Of a DNA stretch of 64,000 nt, positions 1 through 42,400 are shown one piece after another. The stretch is taken from NCBI GenBank assembly GCA_022885665.1, contig JAGQDJ010000095.1:124001-188000 (forward strand). Direction: 5' to 3'. The translations under genes were made by a program, and so were the position numbers. The notes beneath the pieces were generated by a model. That model made no database searches and was not told the origin of the DNA. It saw only the letters and a list, made by a program, of their open reading frames with translations. The first letter of the stretch is position 1. Every line of letters begins with the position of its first letter. The stretch is from Triops longicaudatus. Taxonomy: Eukaryota > Arthropoda > Branchiopoda > Notostraca > Triopsidae.

Positions 1-144
1 TGCGTGTTTCGCACAAATGGGAATTTACGCACCATTCTCAGGAGCCTGGGAACTAGGGGGGCTAAGGGGGCCCTGGCTCCCCAAAGAAATGACTGGGGGG
101 GCTAACCGTACATTCGCCCCCCCCCCCATGTAATACCAGGTACA
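1..144. repeat. G/C-homopolymer-rich repeat-like segment
   Basis: This stretch holds several runs of G (five to seven bases) and a run of eleven C at 117-127, embedded in a sequence containing GGCTCCCC and GGGGGGCTAA. It looks like a decayed copy of a dispersed element with a guanine-rich tail, comparable in style to the elements near 28791 and 31751. No coding signal is seen and the element ends cannot be placed. Confidence 0.3.
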
Positions 145-924
145 TTTTGATTTTGTTGTCTTCGCTAACCTTCAGCCCCCAACTGAAAAGTAGTTCCCAG
201 GCCTCTGACCATTCTTATCCAAGGCCACATGGAAGTCCAATTCCGAGAAATAATTTCCTTCGTGCTCGTGCATACACGTTCTTGATTCTTTACTTACTCG
301 AGGTTTTTGCCAGGCTTCGGGCTACTACGGATTCACTTCAGTCCGCAATCTCCGTACCTTCCCTAAATAGCGAGTCCCTTGAACATTTCCAGGATACAGA
401 TTCTATTATCCGAATTGTCCGCTCTTAAGTTTTATTACTTGGATAATTACCAGTGTCTTAAATACATCTAAAGAATTAGCTTTGGAATATTAAACAAATG
501 ACACAAAATAAAATAATTGTATCTAAGGTTACGCTAAGTCGTCGGACTAATGCAAAGTTTAATCTGTAAACACAAAAACCTACCAAAGATTAGATAGCAG
601 AATCGAGTTCATAATGCTTTTGTTGAAATTCGGATAATCGAAGTCATTCCACATGTTGGATGCAGCGACAACACTGTTGCCCATGTTTGTGTGCGCGCGT
701 ACGAACGTAGAACCGATTGGGTTTCCAATGCGTGTAGTTCATAGTAATGAGTTCCACCTATTTGCAACTCGTGCACAAAGATGTAAGCTACTTAACCAAG
801 AGTGTGAAATTAATGTGTGCTACTTATAACAATAATAACATAAAGTAAATTCGACGAGCAAATCTTATTTTTATTTTAGGCTTTCATTTATATACATTAT
901 CCTTGTAATTATTTTTATACGAAG
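145..924. other. Upstream region of malate synthase; no supported exon
   Basis: No exon could be supported here. The 5' end of the malate synthase gene (start codon and possible leader exon) should lie in or left of this stretch. An acceptor-like site at 878-879 would bring an in-frame TAA into the first recognisable exon, so the usable acceptor is at 923-924 or 929-930. Confidence 0.4.
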
Positions 925-3706
925 GCATCAGTTGAGTTGTTACCACCACCGGGCGATCTCTTCCCTGCGTTTGTCAGTTTGTTTACTCCAGAAGCTATCA
1001 AGTTCTTGGCAGAGTTAATCCTTACCTTTGATCAACAGGTTGAACAGGTATGCCAAAACACCTATGTTACTGGTAAAATATGTGTTTTAACGCAAATGTT
1101 TTGTCACACAGCTTCACCTTAACCGCCGCGCGCGAAAGCTTGCCATAGATCAAAAACCTTCAGAATTACCTTCCTTCTCAGAGCGAAGTGAAGCTATCAA
1201 ACGTGAAGATTGGGTCATTGATACGTTACCTAAACGACTCAAAAACCGCCATTTGGATTTAGGCGATGTCGCTCCTTGCCTTCAATCCAATTTCATCGCG
1301 GCCTTAAATACTGATGCACAGGGAATCCAAGTACGTTTTTTGTTTCTTTTTTTTATATGAAAAGTAAGTAAAACGAGAATTGAAAATTAATTTCTATTTC
1401 TGCTTTACTGAACTTGCGGTATATTTTTTTAACTTGTTTGTAGACTGACTTCGACGATGGCAACTGCCCTACTTGGCGTAACCAAATCGCAGGACATTAC
1501 AACATTTACCAGGCCGTAAGGAATCAACTAGAAGGTGCTAAACCAATTCACCTAGCTCCAGTACTTATGCTCCGCCCACGAGCCTGGAATATGATAGAAA
1601 TCAATTGTTTAGTAAGAGAAACTTGTCGCTTTTTAGTTCTTTACGTGAATATTGAGTGAACTAGCAAAATGGTTAGATTAATGGTAAACCAGTACCTGGA
1701 CCATTGTTCGACTTTGGCTTGCTCATGTGGCATAATGCGCATATTTTGCTTGACAACGAATCGGGCCCCTTTTTCTACTTATCAAAATTAGAAAGCGCGA
1801 GCGAAGCGAAGCTCTGGAATGAGATCTTTGTATGGACGCAGCAAAAACTTAACATTCCCTTTGGTAATGAATTGAACATTGTTTTACATACAGTTGTTAG
1901 TATTTTTTTTTTATGAGAATGAAAGAGAGCCGAATGGGAAGTTTGTAGAATTAATCTAGCACAGCTCAGAACAGTTGCATGAAAAGTGTAGCATATTTCT
2001 GGCTGTATTTCATAATTAATCAATGGTTGTGTACATCAGCGCATGCAAATGACATTTGAGGATTTTGAGTTGTATGAATATGAAGCTGGCATGAGTTTTG
2101 AAAACTAAGTAAATGTTTGTATTTACCTTAAACATCTAGGCACGATCAAGGCATGCGTTTTGATTGAAAATGTCTTGGCTGCATTTGAAATGGAGGAAAT
2201 TTTGTTTAATTTGCGTTCACATTGCATTGGGTTGAATTGTGGAATATGGGATTACTGCGCTTCATTTATCAACAAGTTTGGTAAGAATTTTGGAAAACCG
2301 ATTCTGAGTACTCGTGGCCAGTTCAAGCCTTTAGTGTCCAAGATTTTCTTATTTTCCAGTGTAGTTTAATAATATATATACGGTAAATATAGTGACTTGT
2401 GTGTTCTTGTTTTAAGGTCATCGAAAGGATTTTGCCCTTCCAGACCGCAACAAGTATGTTTCGGTAGACAGTAATTTCCTCAAAAGCTACATGATCTTAC
2501 TCATTCAAATTTGCCATCGTCGCCGAGCATACGCTACCGGAGGTATGGCACCTTTAACGCTTCCAGAGACTGGAGGAGATGAGTATGTCGGTTTTTGTCA
2601 AACATTACGTAATTAATTTATCGTCGATTGCATTGTTTAGATACCAGAAAGTGTTAAGCAAAGTGTTGTCGGGAAAATTGAAAGAAATCCAAGCAGGGAT
2701 GGATGGTTTTATGGTGTTCGACCTTCAGCTTATACCTTATGTTCATGAAGTAAGAAAAAAAACAGGTGCTTACTTGTTTACTATCTATAGCAAATATACT
2801 GGATTCTCATGTTAAACGTATGTATGATATTTTAAAGCGAGTATATAAAGATTATAAAAATTGAGCACCTGTGTAATAGTAGAGTTAATAGCTTATATGT
2901 AGCGCAATCTATACTAACAACGAAAAGTAGTTACTGCCGCGAAACCGTATAAATCTATATATAAACGTAACTGATAATCTGTTTGATAGTAGTACAAACA
3001 AAAGTTTTACAGAATTAAATCAAGAGACTCATTCGGAAAACATAAGAAACAGTTTTCAATTTATTATCAAAGCAGATTAGAGCATTTGTTTTAAAAAAGT
3101 GTCATTTATGTGTTGCTTTTTGTGAAAGCAGCTGTGGGTGAGAAGCGCTCCAGGTGATCATCAACTTCACATTTTACAACGTGACGTGACAATTACGGCC
3201 AAAGATTTGTTATCGATAAGTGTGGGCGGTGTAACAGCCTCGGGCTTAGAGCACAACATAGCCGTGGGAATTTTGTTCATCGATGCATGGTTCCGAGGCT
3301 ACGGAACCTTTCTTTATAGGGGTGCTGTGGAGGATTCTGCCACAGCGGAAATTTCACGTTTACAAGTTTGGCAGTGGGTTCGCCATCAGGTAAAACCATA
3401 CCTTTTGATGTGTTTACTGTTCATAAGGTTGACGAATTAATGTAGGTACGATTGGAAGAACTTGGGTTGTTAATAACGCGCAATGTTGTCATCGCAATCA
3501 CCCGCAATGTTTTGATAAGAGAATCGAGCGGCAGAAATGGTACCGCAAGGAGAACGCTGTACCGCGCAGCGAAAGTATTTCTGGATTTGGTGTCAATGAA
3601 TGATTTCCCCGAATTCATCACTACGTATTTGATTACCCAAACCCATGGGTATGAGCCTTGGCTGATGACAGGCATGGAGGAAACCAGCAACCCAGCTAAG
3701 CTTTAA
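925..3706 (+). CDS. Malate synthase (glyoxylate-cycle type A), start codon not found
   Basis: Malate synthase condenses glyoxylate and acetyl-CoA to malate. Nine exons join in frame: 925-1047, 1112-1330, 1444-1611, 1677-1863, 2140-2280, 2417-2582, 2641-2749, 3132-3389 and 3446-3706, giving 543 residues, close to the usual length of type A enzymes (about 530-550). Family motifs in order are LPPPGD near the N-terminus, the LMLRPRAWNM segment, PGPLFDFGLLMWHNA, GTIKACVLIEN, GLNCGIWDY, AGMDGF, and EDSATAEISRLQVWQW. In this family the Asp of the last motif is the catalytic base. The protein ends in AKL, a good PTS1 peroxisomal signal. Several normally conserved positions differ: GLNCGIWDY instead of GLNCGRWDY, and FDLQLIPY where AHPGLVP is usual. 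The N-terminal methionine exon is missing from the model. The enzyme is patchily distributed in animals and rare in arthropods. PBDC1 follows 565 bp downstream on the same strand. Confidence 0.87.
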
Positions 3707-3845
3707 GCGTGCCATAATTCTTACAAACATTGTTTCCGTAGTGATTACATGTACAGTACCTTAAAAATTGCCTTGAATATTGAAAAGGTAATTAAATTTT
3801 GTACCTAACCTATAGTTGTCAATGGAATTGAGGCATTAACATGGG

Positions 3846-3851
3846 AATAAA
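3846..3851 (+). terminator. Polyadenylation signal of malate synthase
   Basis: A canonical AATAAA lies 140 bases after the TAA stop of malate synthase, before the 5' end of PBDC1, so it is the likely 3'-end signal. Confidence 0.55.
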
Positions 3852-4271
3852 GTATTTGATCAAATATCATAGACTTCTCAAGAGGTACCAAGCGCGAATT
3901 AAAAAATAGTCGTAGGGATAAATGACAAAATTTTTCAAATGCCATATATGCGTCATTTGATAACTCACTCGTTTGTCGCCTACTGCGGTTTACATGTCCA
4001 CTTCGAATTCGGCCACGATTTCCCGCTCTTTCTTAATATTTGATAGCCGTATCGCCACCTATGAGCTTTTCTTAACATTAGCTGCACGCACTCCTCGGAA
4101 GCTCTTGTTCCCGCCCTCCTTGCATGGTGTGTATTTGACTGCACGCGTGCTGCTCTGCTAAGACCTGTGATCGTGTGAAATGTAATACGTAACATTCTGC
4201 AATTTTTACACGCAATTTGTGTATGCCAATTACATTATTTTTTCATTTTTTTTTGCAGCACAAACGGTATT
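3852..4271 (+). other. Intergenic region and 5' leader of PBDC1 with a 5'UTR acceptor
   Basis: No coding exon is seen between malate synthase and PBDC1. A long T-rich tract ending in TTTGCAG (AG at 4257-4258) is a strong 3' splice site 13 bases before the PBDC1 ATG. The CDS exon is therefore probably preceded by a non-coding leader exon and an intron in this stretch. Confidence 0.45.
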
Positions 4272-4781
4272 ATGGATCTAAATCTGGCAGAAGGTCTTGG
4301 TGTCAGTGAATTGTCAGCAGGAGCAGGAGTTCTCTCCAGACCTGCCGAAGAATTTGAAAACGATCCAACTGTAGAAGCTGTATGGGCCGTAAAGGCGTTT
4401 GAGCATGCCGAAGTATACTTTAACCTCCTCTGCTCAGTTGATCCCAAGATCTTAAAGCTGACACCCGTTGATGACCGTATCTATTCGGAATTTCGGGCCA
4501 TGTTTCCGTCATTGAACGTGCACCACGTAAAGGAAGAAGATTTAAAGAGTGAGAAGGCTAAAGAAGAATGGAGGCCATTCTGCAACAGCTATAAAGATGT
4601 AGTTGAAGACTTCAGCTTCGCTACTTTGCTACGAATCAAAGCCGATGAAGAATATTCACCAGACAACTCCATGATTGCACCGAAAATTCAATTCTTAGCT
4701 ATTGAGCTTGCGAGAAATCGAGAGGGACATAACTGCGTTCTACGTACCAAATATAAGCCTAAGCCTCGGCAGAAGAAGTAG
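4272..4781 (+). CDS. PBDC1: PBDC1 (polysaccharide biosynthesis domain-containing protein 1)
   Basis: The whole 169-residue protein is in one exon. It matches the conserved eukaryotic PBDC1 core: AVKAFEHAEVYFNLL near residue 38, then LTPVDDRIYSEFR, KSEKAKEEWRPFCN, VEDFSFATLLR and finally APKIQFLAIELARNREG, followed by a lysine-rich tail ending PRQKK. The family is conserved from yeast to human. Human PBDC1 has a longer C-terminal tail. Its biochemical role is poorly defined, and a chaperone-like role has been proposed for the yeast homologue. The ATG at 4272 is chosen because it is the first in frame after a strong leader acceptor at 4257-4258. The gene lies head-to-tail behind malate synthase and converges with the CAP gene. 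Confidence 0.92.
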   Translation: MDLNLAEGLGVSELSAGAGVLSRPAEEFENDPTVEAVWAVKAFEHAEVYFNLLCSVDPKILKLTPVDDRIYSEFRAMFPSLNVHHVKEEDLKSEKAKEEWRPFCNSYKDVVEDFSFATLLRIKADEEYSPDNSMIAPKIQFLAIELARNREGHNCVLRTKYKPKPRQKK

Positions 4782-6166
4782 ATTGTAGGTACATGAATAA
4801 TATTTCTCGTTGATTACGTTTAATGGTGGTATTCTTTTTCAGATCTTTATAAATCTGTTAACCGCGCTACGTTTAAATTGGTGTTCCATTGATGCCGTTT
4901 CTGAATAATGTATGCATACGCATTGTCAATACAAAGCATTGCGAATTGAATCTGCATCCTGGTAAAGCTCTTCTTTATTATGAACCAAATCAATCTGCAT
5001 TGACAAAGTAATGGACATAGCCTATAGTGGTAGCAAAAAAAAACAAAAAATGGATCCGAACAGAGTAAGTAGGAAGTTAAGAAGTTACTGACGATTTTAA
5101 TTTCGTTTGCAAGATATCCGCGCACAGATTTTTCACATCTATTTTGTTATGAAAGTGCCAACACGCAGTTTTTCGAACCAGGTCTCAAGTGTGATATTTG
5201 AGTAGCAACTTGACGGAATTTCGAACTCAAACTTTAAGTGGTTTTAAACGTGCTGAAAACTTCACTGATTAGTTCTCGTTTCACAGTACGATAGAATATT
5301 GTCTTTTCTTTCGTATTAAAAGCTGTGAAGCTTGAGTTATTTCCTGTTTATATTGCAAGCAATGCGTACGGTTTTTCTTGTTGCCGAATCAGGATTCATC
5401 ATACGTAAAGAAACGACATTCCAGTTTTCATTACATCTATTATATTCACTACTTCTTTGCTACATATAGAGTGATAAGTTTTTAATGTGCATGCGTATTC
5501 TTTGGTTGAAGGCTGCATTTTTTACCCCAGTGTAAACTTTCCCTTTTCCCCGTTACTAAAACTACATAAATTCTCGTCGAAATCATAAAAAAATATGCCA
5601 ATTCAACGAACCAAACATCTAGAAAATCGAAGTGTGCATACAAACTGACAGTGCTTTTTCCCACTACGAAGGTAATAAATACTCATAACAAAATTATATA
5701 ACACAGTACAGAAAAAAGGGAACACGTTTTAAAAGTGAAAACTCAAAGCGACACGATAACTGGCATTAGTTTCACAATCAGAAGGCTTAATATTTTGAAA
5801 TCGAATAGAAATTAAACGGTAGAACAGAAACTTCCAAGGCACAACCCGCTTACATCAGTTACTTCAAAATATGCTTTTACAGAGGAAGACGAGGCCATTT
5901 CAAAGACTAAAATGACGTTATGTAGCATGAGACGGAGCCGAAAGAAAGATTCTCTTTTTAGGAAAGATTTTGAGAAAGGAGGACTAGGTAGCCGACAAAG
6001 ACTCGCCCGAACGAAAGGACGTTGTTACAAGTACAGTACATATTTATATATAAAAAAAAGGCCGACAAGTGGGTGAGATTCCTACCAACAATCTAGTACC
6101 CTTTCGTGATCTATTAAGCACCACTGCCTTCACGACGAGAGAACAAAAAGAAATTTGCTTAAGGTT
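4782..6166. other. Convergent 3' flanks of PBDC1 (+) and CAP (-)
   Basis: No coding exon is seen. On the minus strand an AATAAA at 4974-4979 could end a CAP 3'UTR of about 1.2 kb. No canonical AATAAA was noticed close to the PBDC1 stop on the plus strand. The stretch is AT-rich and shows no repeats that I could recognise. Confidence 0.4.
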
Positions 6167-36410
<30,244 letters not shown>

Positions 36411-39406
36411 GATTAAACGTTCGCAATTTCACGCTGTGAAGTATTCCGTGATAAAAGCGTGATATGGAGCTTTGCCACCTACTTCACTGGACCACTGCAC
36501 ATCAAGGAGTTCAAAATGCCGAAGGTCACATAACGCTAGATACGTTTTTCATCTCCAGTTTTTCACTTATCTGATGGGAAGAGACGAAAAAAAGGCGATA
36601 TTCTGAAGCTGTACAATTGGATCAAGTTGGCATTAGAAGAAAGGCAGGCACATTGATAAGTTACGTCACCCCCCAAACAGCTAACCCTGTAAATAGCCAG
36701 GAAACAAGGAAAGAGGATTCCAAGCTAGCTCGCAAAGCAACGCACACAAGATGCGAGGAAACTTTGCCAAAAATGCACCTCCATGGTCGGTGACTCCACG
36801 AGGGACGTTTCGTTTCCCAAGTGTTTTCCTATTATTCTCTTTGCATTCTAACTTAATTTCCTTATCCTAGAACTCAGCTTTTCAATTAGGGCTGGAGTTA
36901 TGCCTCGAGTTGTCTTGGCTCCAAACTAAACCTGTGTTTACCGAAGCCCCCAGCTAAAGATCGTCCCGAATAACGAAGGATCATCGATTCTCCTAGCCTA
37001 CGCTACACTCTCGGTTCACAGCCCTACGAATTAATAGGCCGAGCTTGTCTCCCCACTTGTGAGGTACCCTTTCGGTTCCGTTTCTCAAATTACATCGCTT
37101 TCCCTTTTACCAGCCCTGTTTTCCCCATCGTTCACATTTCTCCCCCTCGCGAACCATGAAATCCACATGGCTCTACATACAAACTTAGCTCCAGCATTTC
37201 CAGCATTACCACATTCTAAAATAGTCAAAAGTCAACATGCTTTTCAAACTGAATGCGAAAGCTTGACAAACGGTGTTTATCCCTTATCGAGGACTAATCC
37301 ATGTCATAAAAATGGGCTTCAAAATTTCCCTGACGCAATCTCAATGCACATGCCTTTGCTTTCAATGCAAGGGAAAACAACTAGGAATAAACAACACTAA
37401 CTTCTATTTCACACTATGGGTATTTCGTAGGCAATTCACAATCACTATAGCAATAAAAGGAACGCTACACGAATTCACAACGCCAGAGGCACTGCGTAAC
37501 TTGACGAAACGCTACATTACACACGTCGTGAGACGTGGTTGCTCCTTGACCTCCACCATGGGAACAGAACACACGAACGGAAAATCTGCCTTCGACCCGC
37601 GTAGCGTAGCCGGTCGGCGTCGTCGCGAACTATAATAAAGACTGCCTGTGTATACATCCGAGGACAGAGGAGGTGGAAGAGGATAGCAACCCCATCCCAT
37701 CGACGTTCTTTGCAATCGCACAACGTCTGCGCTCTACACGCCAATGCACTGCCTATACTACGGTAATGGTATGATACGCGCCTTCGGAACTCGGAGCGAT
37801 TTTTAGCCCCCCATTCAATGTATCCTTTACTTATGATCTCCCAGCTCCCCTGCCACCCTCGTTTTCGTCCACAAATAGAGAATGACGAGGGTATCGTTAA
37901 GCCCAAGTAAATAGCCTTATTATGGAATGTTGTTGCGAAAGGAAAAGCTTTTAGCGATTGAACGCTGAAAGCTTACTCCGGAACTTTGTTTAGGCGTTGG
38001 AGGTTCTAGCGCCTTCCCGCGGAAAACAACTTCGCGGAAAAGGGGTTTCGCTGCAGAATACCTACCGTAATTCACTGCTACCTTAGAAAGTCACATGGAC
38101 TGCAGTCTAGTCGAACCCACTTAGTTTAATAAAGGTTATTTAAATACTCTGCCCAATTGGAGGAAAATTTCACTGGCCCGTTTCAAGTCCGCTTAACTCA
38201 ATGTAAGCCTACTACTTTTTATTCAAAAGTGGGTAAATTAATATTTCGCTTTAAAACATTTTAGGGCCTCGCTGCACATGTTACCATGCTAAATAACTTT
38301 GTTATTTGAATACGGATTTTTGTCAATAACCGTTGAGACCAGAAAGCAGCAACATTCCACTAAATGCTTGAAAAAGTCTTGTATGACCAAAGAACGGTCA
38401 AACTTTTCACTGTCACCCTTTGCTGTTGACGACATTACAATTAAGCCAACTTGCCAAGTTTATCTACTTCGCGTAGTTAAAAGAGTGAAGCAAATACAGT
38501 CCCAACAAAAAGCTGCTGTATGTGCAACATCGTATTTTTTGTTTATACTCCGCACGTTTGAAAGCTGACTATTCGGTCCTCAGCCTATTCACATAAGCAG
38601 GTTGCTGTGCACATTCTTAAAAATAGACAATAAAAATATATATATGAACAATGTCTTTTTATTTCAGAGAATAAAAAAAATGAGCGCCTCAGTGATTACT
38701 TATACTTCTGAGCGTCGAACGACTTTCGTAAAGTTAAAAACGTTTTACAGAGTTAAAAACGCGCGTTTTTCCCTGCCAGAAAAGGTGCAACAGCAAGGCT
38801 AACATTAACAGATCTCATGTGATTTGAGAACTGTTCACGTGAACTGGAAAGTAAACTTCGTATGTGAGCAACACAGAAAAAACAAATGACAAAATTATAA
38901 AAGTCGCCAAAATGGAACCGTATATGCTGTATTCATCCACACCTCACGCTTTTCTCCTTTACACAAGACGTGGCCAGGGTGGACTAACGTATGTAAAACT
39001 GGCATGTAATCCGCTGAAAAGCTTGTTATACGACATGGGAAGAAATCAATGACTACTCATACTGGACTCACATGTGGTTGCATGACCACTTCTAATGGAG
39101 AGCCCCCCAAACGAAACCCCCAAATATAGATAATCAAAACGTCCCCGCCCCGATGTCTGCCCTAAATTGCCCCATTAATATATCCTATAGCTCTTTAAAA
39201 TGCTCTCTTGACATTACGATAAATTTCTGTGTTGTAGTAGTTACGTGTGCAAAATTTGACTCTTACGGTTAAATAAAGGATGGGAGAATACAACTGCTAC
39301 GATTACTATGAAAATCTGTTTCTGGATGCATTTTGTATATGATAGCCTTCCCGGCAACAATCTAGGACACTCAATATTGTCCCTATCAGCCTCAGTACTG
39401 TATTTT
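36411..39406. other. Intergenic region between CAP 5' end and OGDH 3' end
   Basis: Three kilobases that should hold the promoter of the PDZ-containing CAP transcript (minus strand) and the OGDH 3'UTR (minus strand). Short open frames around 37.0-37.9 kb on both strands overlap each other and lack splice support. No gene, RNA or repeat is supported. Confidence 0.4.
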
Positions 39407-42400
39407 TTAGTGAAGCGACAAAGCTTCGTCTAACATTTGTGTGTGTTCTCTCACATGCTGCAACTTGCTACCCGTCGCTGGAGACGCTGCTGTTCCTCGT
39501 CCGGCATAGCTGAAAAAAATGAGAAAACAAATAGGATTAATTCTGTATCAATGACCTGCTACCAGCGATCATAATATGACGAACGAAACACGTAAAATAC
39601 GATAACTCAGTAGTGAAACAAAAGCCACCAGACCAGGAAGCTGAAGGGCGAAAAACTCCCGTCTCACCTGATCTTCTTAGGTCGTGCTGACTTTTGCTCT
39701 GTGCCTGTGTTGGTCCTCCACAGCCAACTAAATATCGAAGGTGGAGGAAGAACACTGCGGCAATGCCAGAAACAGGTTAGACGAAATTAAAATTAACCTT
39801 TCATGCCGTGAAGAAACCCAAGTTAATTAAGCATTGATCGACTCACCTGACATGACGGACTGCGTCACCCATGGCGGTTTCAAACCGGGGTTGTACGTAA
39901 CTCCAGCCACCCATGTTTTTGTGCTCTTCTTGAGCCCAACAAAGCTTGGCGTTGGGGTAACGGGCGATTTCCGCTTTCACGAGGTCGAACGGGAAGGGAG
40001 AGAGCTACACAAGTAATAAATTTATAAGAAAGATGACGAATTTAACGAGCCTTGGGGCCCGATTAGTGTTGCCTTGAAGCAACAAGACAGAAAAGCAAGG
40101 CATTTACTTGTTCAACGCGTGCGATAGCGATGGAAGAGTCCAACCCACGTTCTTCGCGGGCTTTTCTCAAGTCATAGTAAACTTTGCCAGAGCAGAACAC
40201 GATTTTCTGAACATTCTCCGGGTTGTTGCTCGCAGGTCCTTGTTCTGGAATCATACTGAGAAAAGAATACACGGGTTATCATGGAAGCCAAATGAAAGGA
40301 AAATGTATGCTAATTCTTTCCTATAGTTTGACACTATTTTTATTTTAGGTCTTTATTTGCTTTCATTTGTGTTTCCGATTATTATTATTTTGGTTATTCA
40401 GTTTCGCTGGAGCAAAAAAGGAAAAAAAATTAATGAGCGCAAAGCATACTGACTTACCGGACGAATTCAGTGCCTTCAACCATCTCATCGAACGAAGATT
40501 TAGCTTCTGGGTGGCGCAACAACGATTTCGGAGTCATGACGATAAGGGATTTACGGAAAGGCATAGTAATCTGACGGCGGAGAACATGGAAGTAATTTGC
40601 GGGAGTTGAGCAGTTGACCACCTGAGACAAAAATCATTTTTGTTACAATAATTTCGAAGTCGTTCACTATACAGAAAACAAGCGTAACTTACAATCATAT
40701 TACAGTCATGCAGCTGGCGAATGGCAAATTCTTCCGTCTCAGGTGGGAAGGTGTCTGGGTCTTCGGCGCACAATTGCAAGAATCGTTCTAATCTGGCACT
40801 GGAGTGCTCAGGACCCTGAAAGGGAGACAGAAGGAGCAAATTACGTTCCACGTTAAATCTGGAGGCATTACTGCATACTTAACGGCATAGTAGTGCGTAA
40901 TTGGATAGAACGAATTACACTTACCATGCCTTCCATACCGTGGGGCAACAATAATACGAGTCCAGATTGGCGTACCCATTTAGCTTGGCCCGAAGAAATA
41001 AACTGATCGATAATGGGTTGGGCTGTGTTAGAAAAGTCGCCGAACTGAGCTTCCCAGCAGACCAAGGCGTTAGGGTTCGTCAACGAGTAACCCAATTCGA
41101 AGCCTTGTGAATGCACACATAACATAGTGTTACAGATTTGCTACTAATACTTGAAACACGCCCACCAGCGCATTTCTTGAGAAAGGAATCTTACCTAGGA
41201 CACCGAATTCGGATAGGGAGCTATTGCATACAGTGTAAGGAGCTTGGTCGGGGTACAAATTGCACAGGGGTCGGTAAGTCGATTTGTCACTCGTCTGGTG
41301 ATGCAATACATGGTGTCGATGGCTGAAGGAAGTAAAGAAGCCTTATACACTTGGATATCATATATTCGCGCAATACATACCTGAAAGTGCCGCGCTCGAC
41401 ATCTTGACCACTGAGGCGGACATGAATACCTTCCTTCAGGAGCGATCCGAAAGCCATGGCCTCTCCCAAAGCCCAGTCAACTTGACGGGCATTAACCATT
41501 TCCATGCGCGACTTCAAGATACGCTCAATACCTATAATATAACAAAAATAAAATAATAAATAAATAAAAAGTAACTACAAATAAAAGTAATACAACAAAA
41601 ACCAAACACAAGTAAGGTTATTTTCCCATCAGATTAAGCGAAAGAGTAAGTTGTGAGCTCTTTATGGAGGCACTGGGAGATTACGGTTTTATTACCTTTG
41701 TGGACAACAAAGTCGACAGCGTTGGGTGGTGGTGACGAAAATCGTTTGCCAATGTGAGTCAAGGTTTCTTCGCGAACTCCCGTGGCGGACATCTTAAGAG
41801 GGTCCTTGCCTTCAAAAAAGCCCGACCATGGGGAATCCAACCAATCTTTGTACCGGATTTGAGTTTCTTTCTGGGCTTTGACATAGGCTTCTTCGCAGAT
41901 TTTGTCATATTTGTTGCGTACATCCTCTACCTCTTCTTTAGTGACAACTCCTTCCGCCAGCAATTTCGCACTGTACTTCTCAAGAATGTTCTTCATCTGT
42001 CGGATCTTTTTGTACATCAAAGGCTGAGTAAACATGGGTTCGTCAATTTCGTTGTGACCACTGCGACGATAACAAACCTAATTTCAAAACGAAATCAAAC
42101 TCGTAAGTCTCAGGGTAGATTTTTCTTTCAACTGATTAATTTACCAAATCCACCACAACGTCTTTATGGAAAGTTGCTCTCCATTCAGCGGCTACTTTGC
42201 AAACATGAATAACAGCTTCGGGATCGTCAGCATTTACGTGGAAGATGGGAGCATTAACAACGCGGGCAACATCTAAAGAGCACGGGTTAGCAAACACGAC
42301 TTCCGTAACGAGCACTGCTTGTCATGTACGTACCTGTACAATAAGGCGAAGAGCGAGAGTGTCGGGGATCCGTCGTAAACCCAATTTGGTTGTTTACCAC

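Noticed and set aside
653..706. ATG with an 18-codon open stretch ending before GTAGAA, as first exon of malate synthase
   Set aside because: The phase fits, but the donor is poor and the peptide has no resemblance to malate synthase N-termini.
880..924. Extension of the first malate synthase exon to the acceptor at 878-879
   Set aside because: The extension contains an in-frame TAA and no ATG after it.
37059..37906. Overlapping frames of 110-130 codons on both strands
   Set aside because: They overlap on opposite strands, lack splice-site pairs and show no known motif. They are most likely chance frames.
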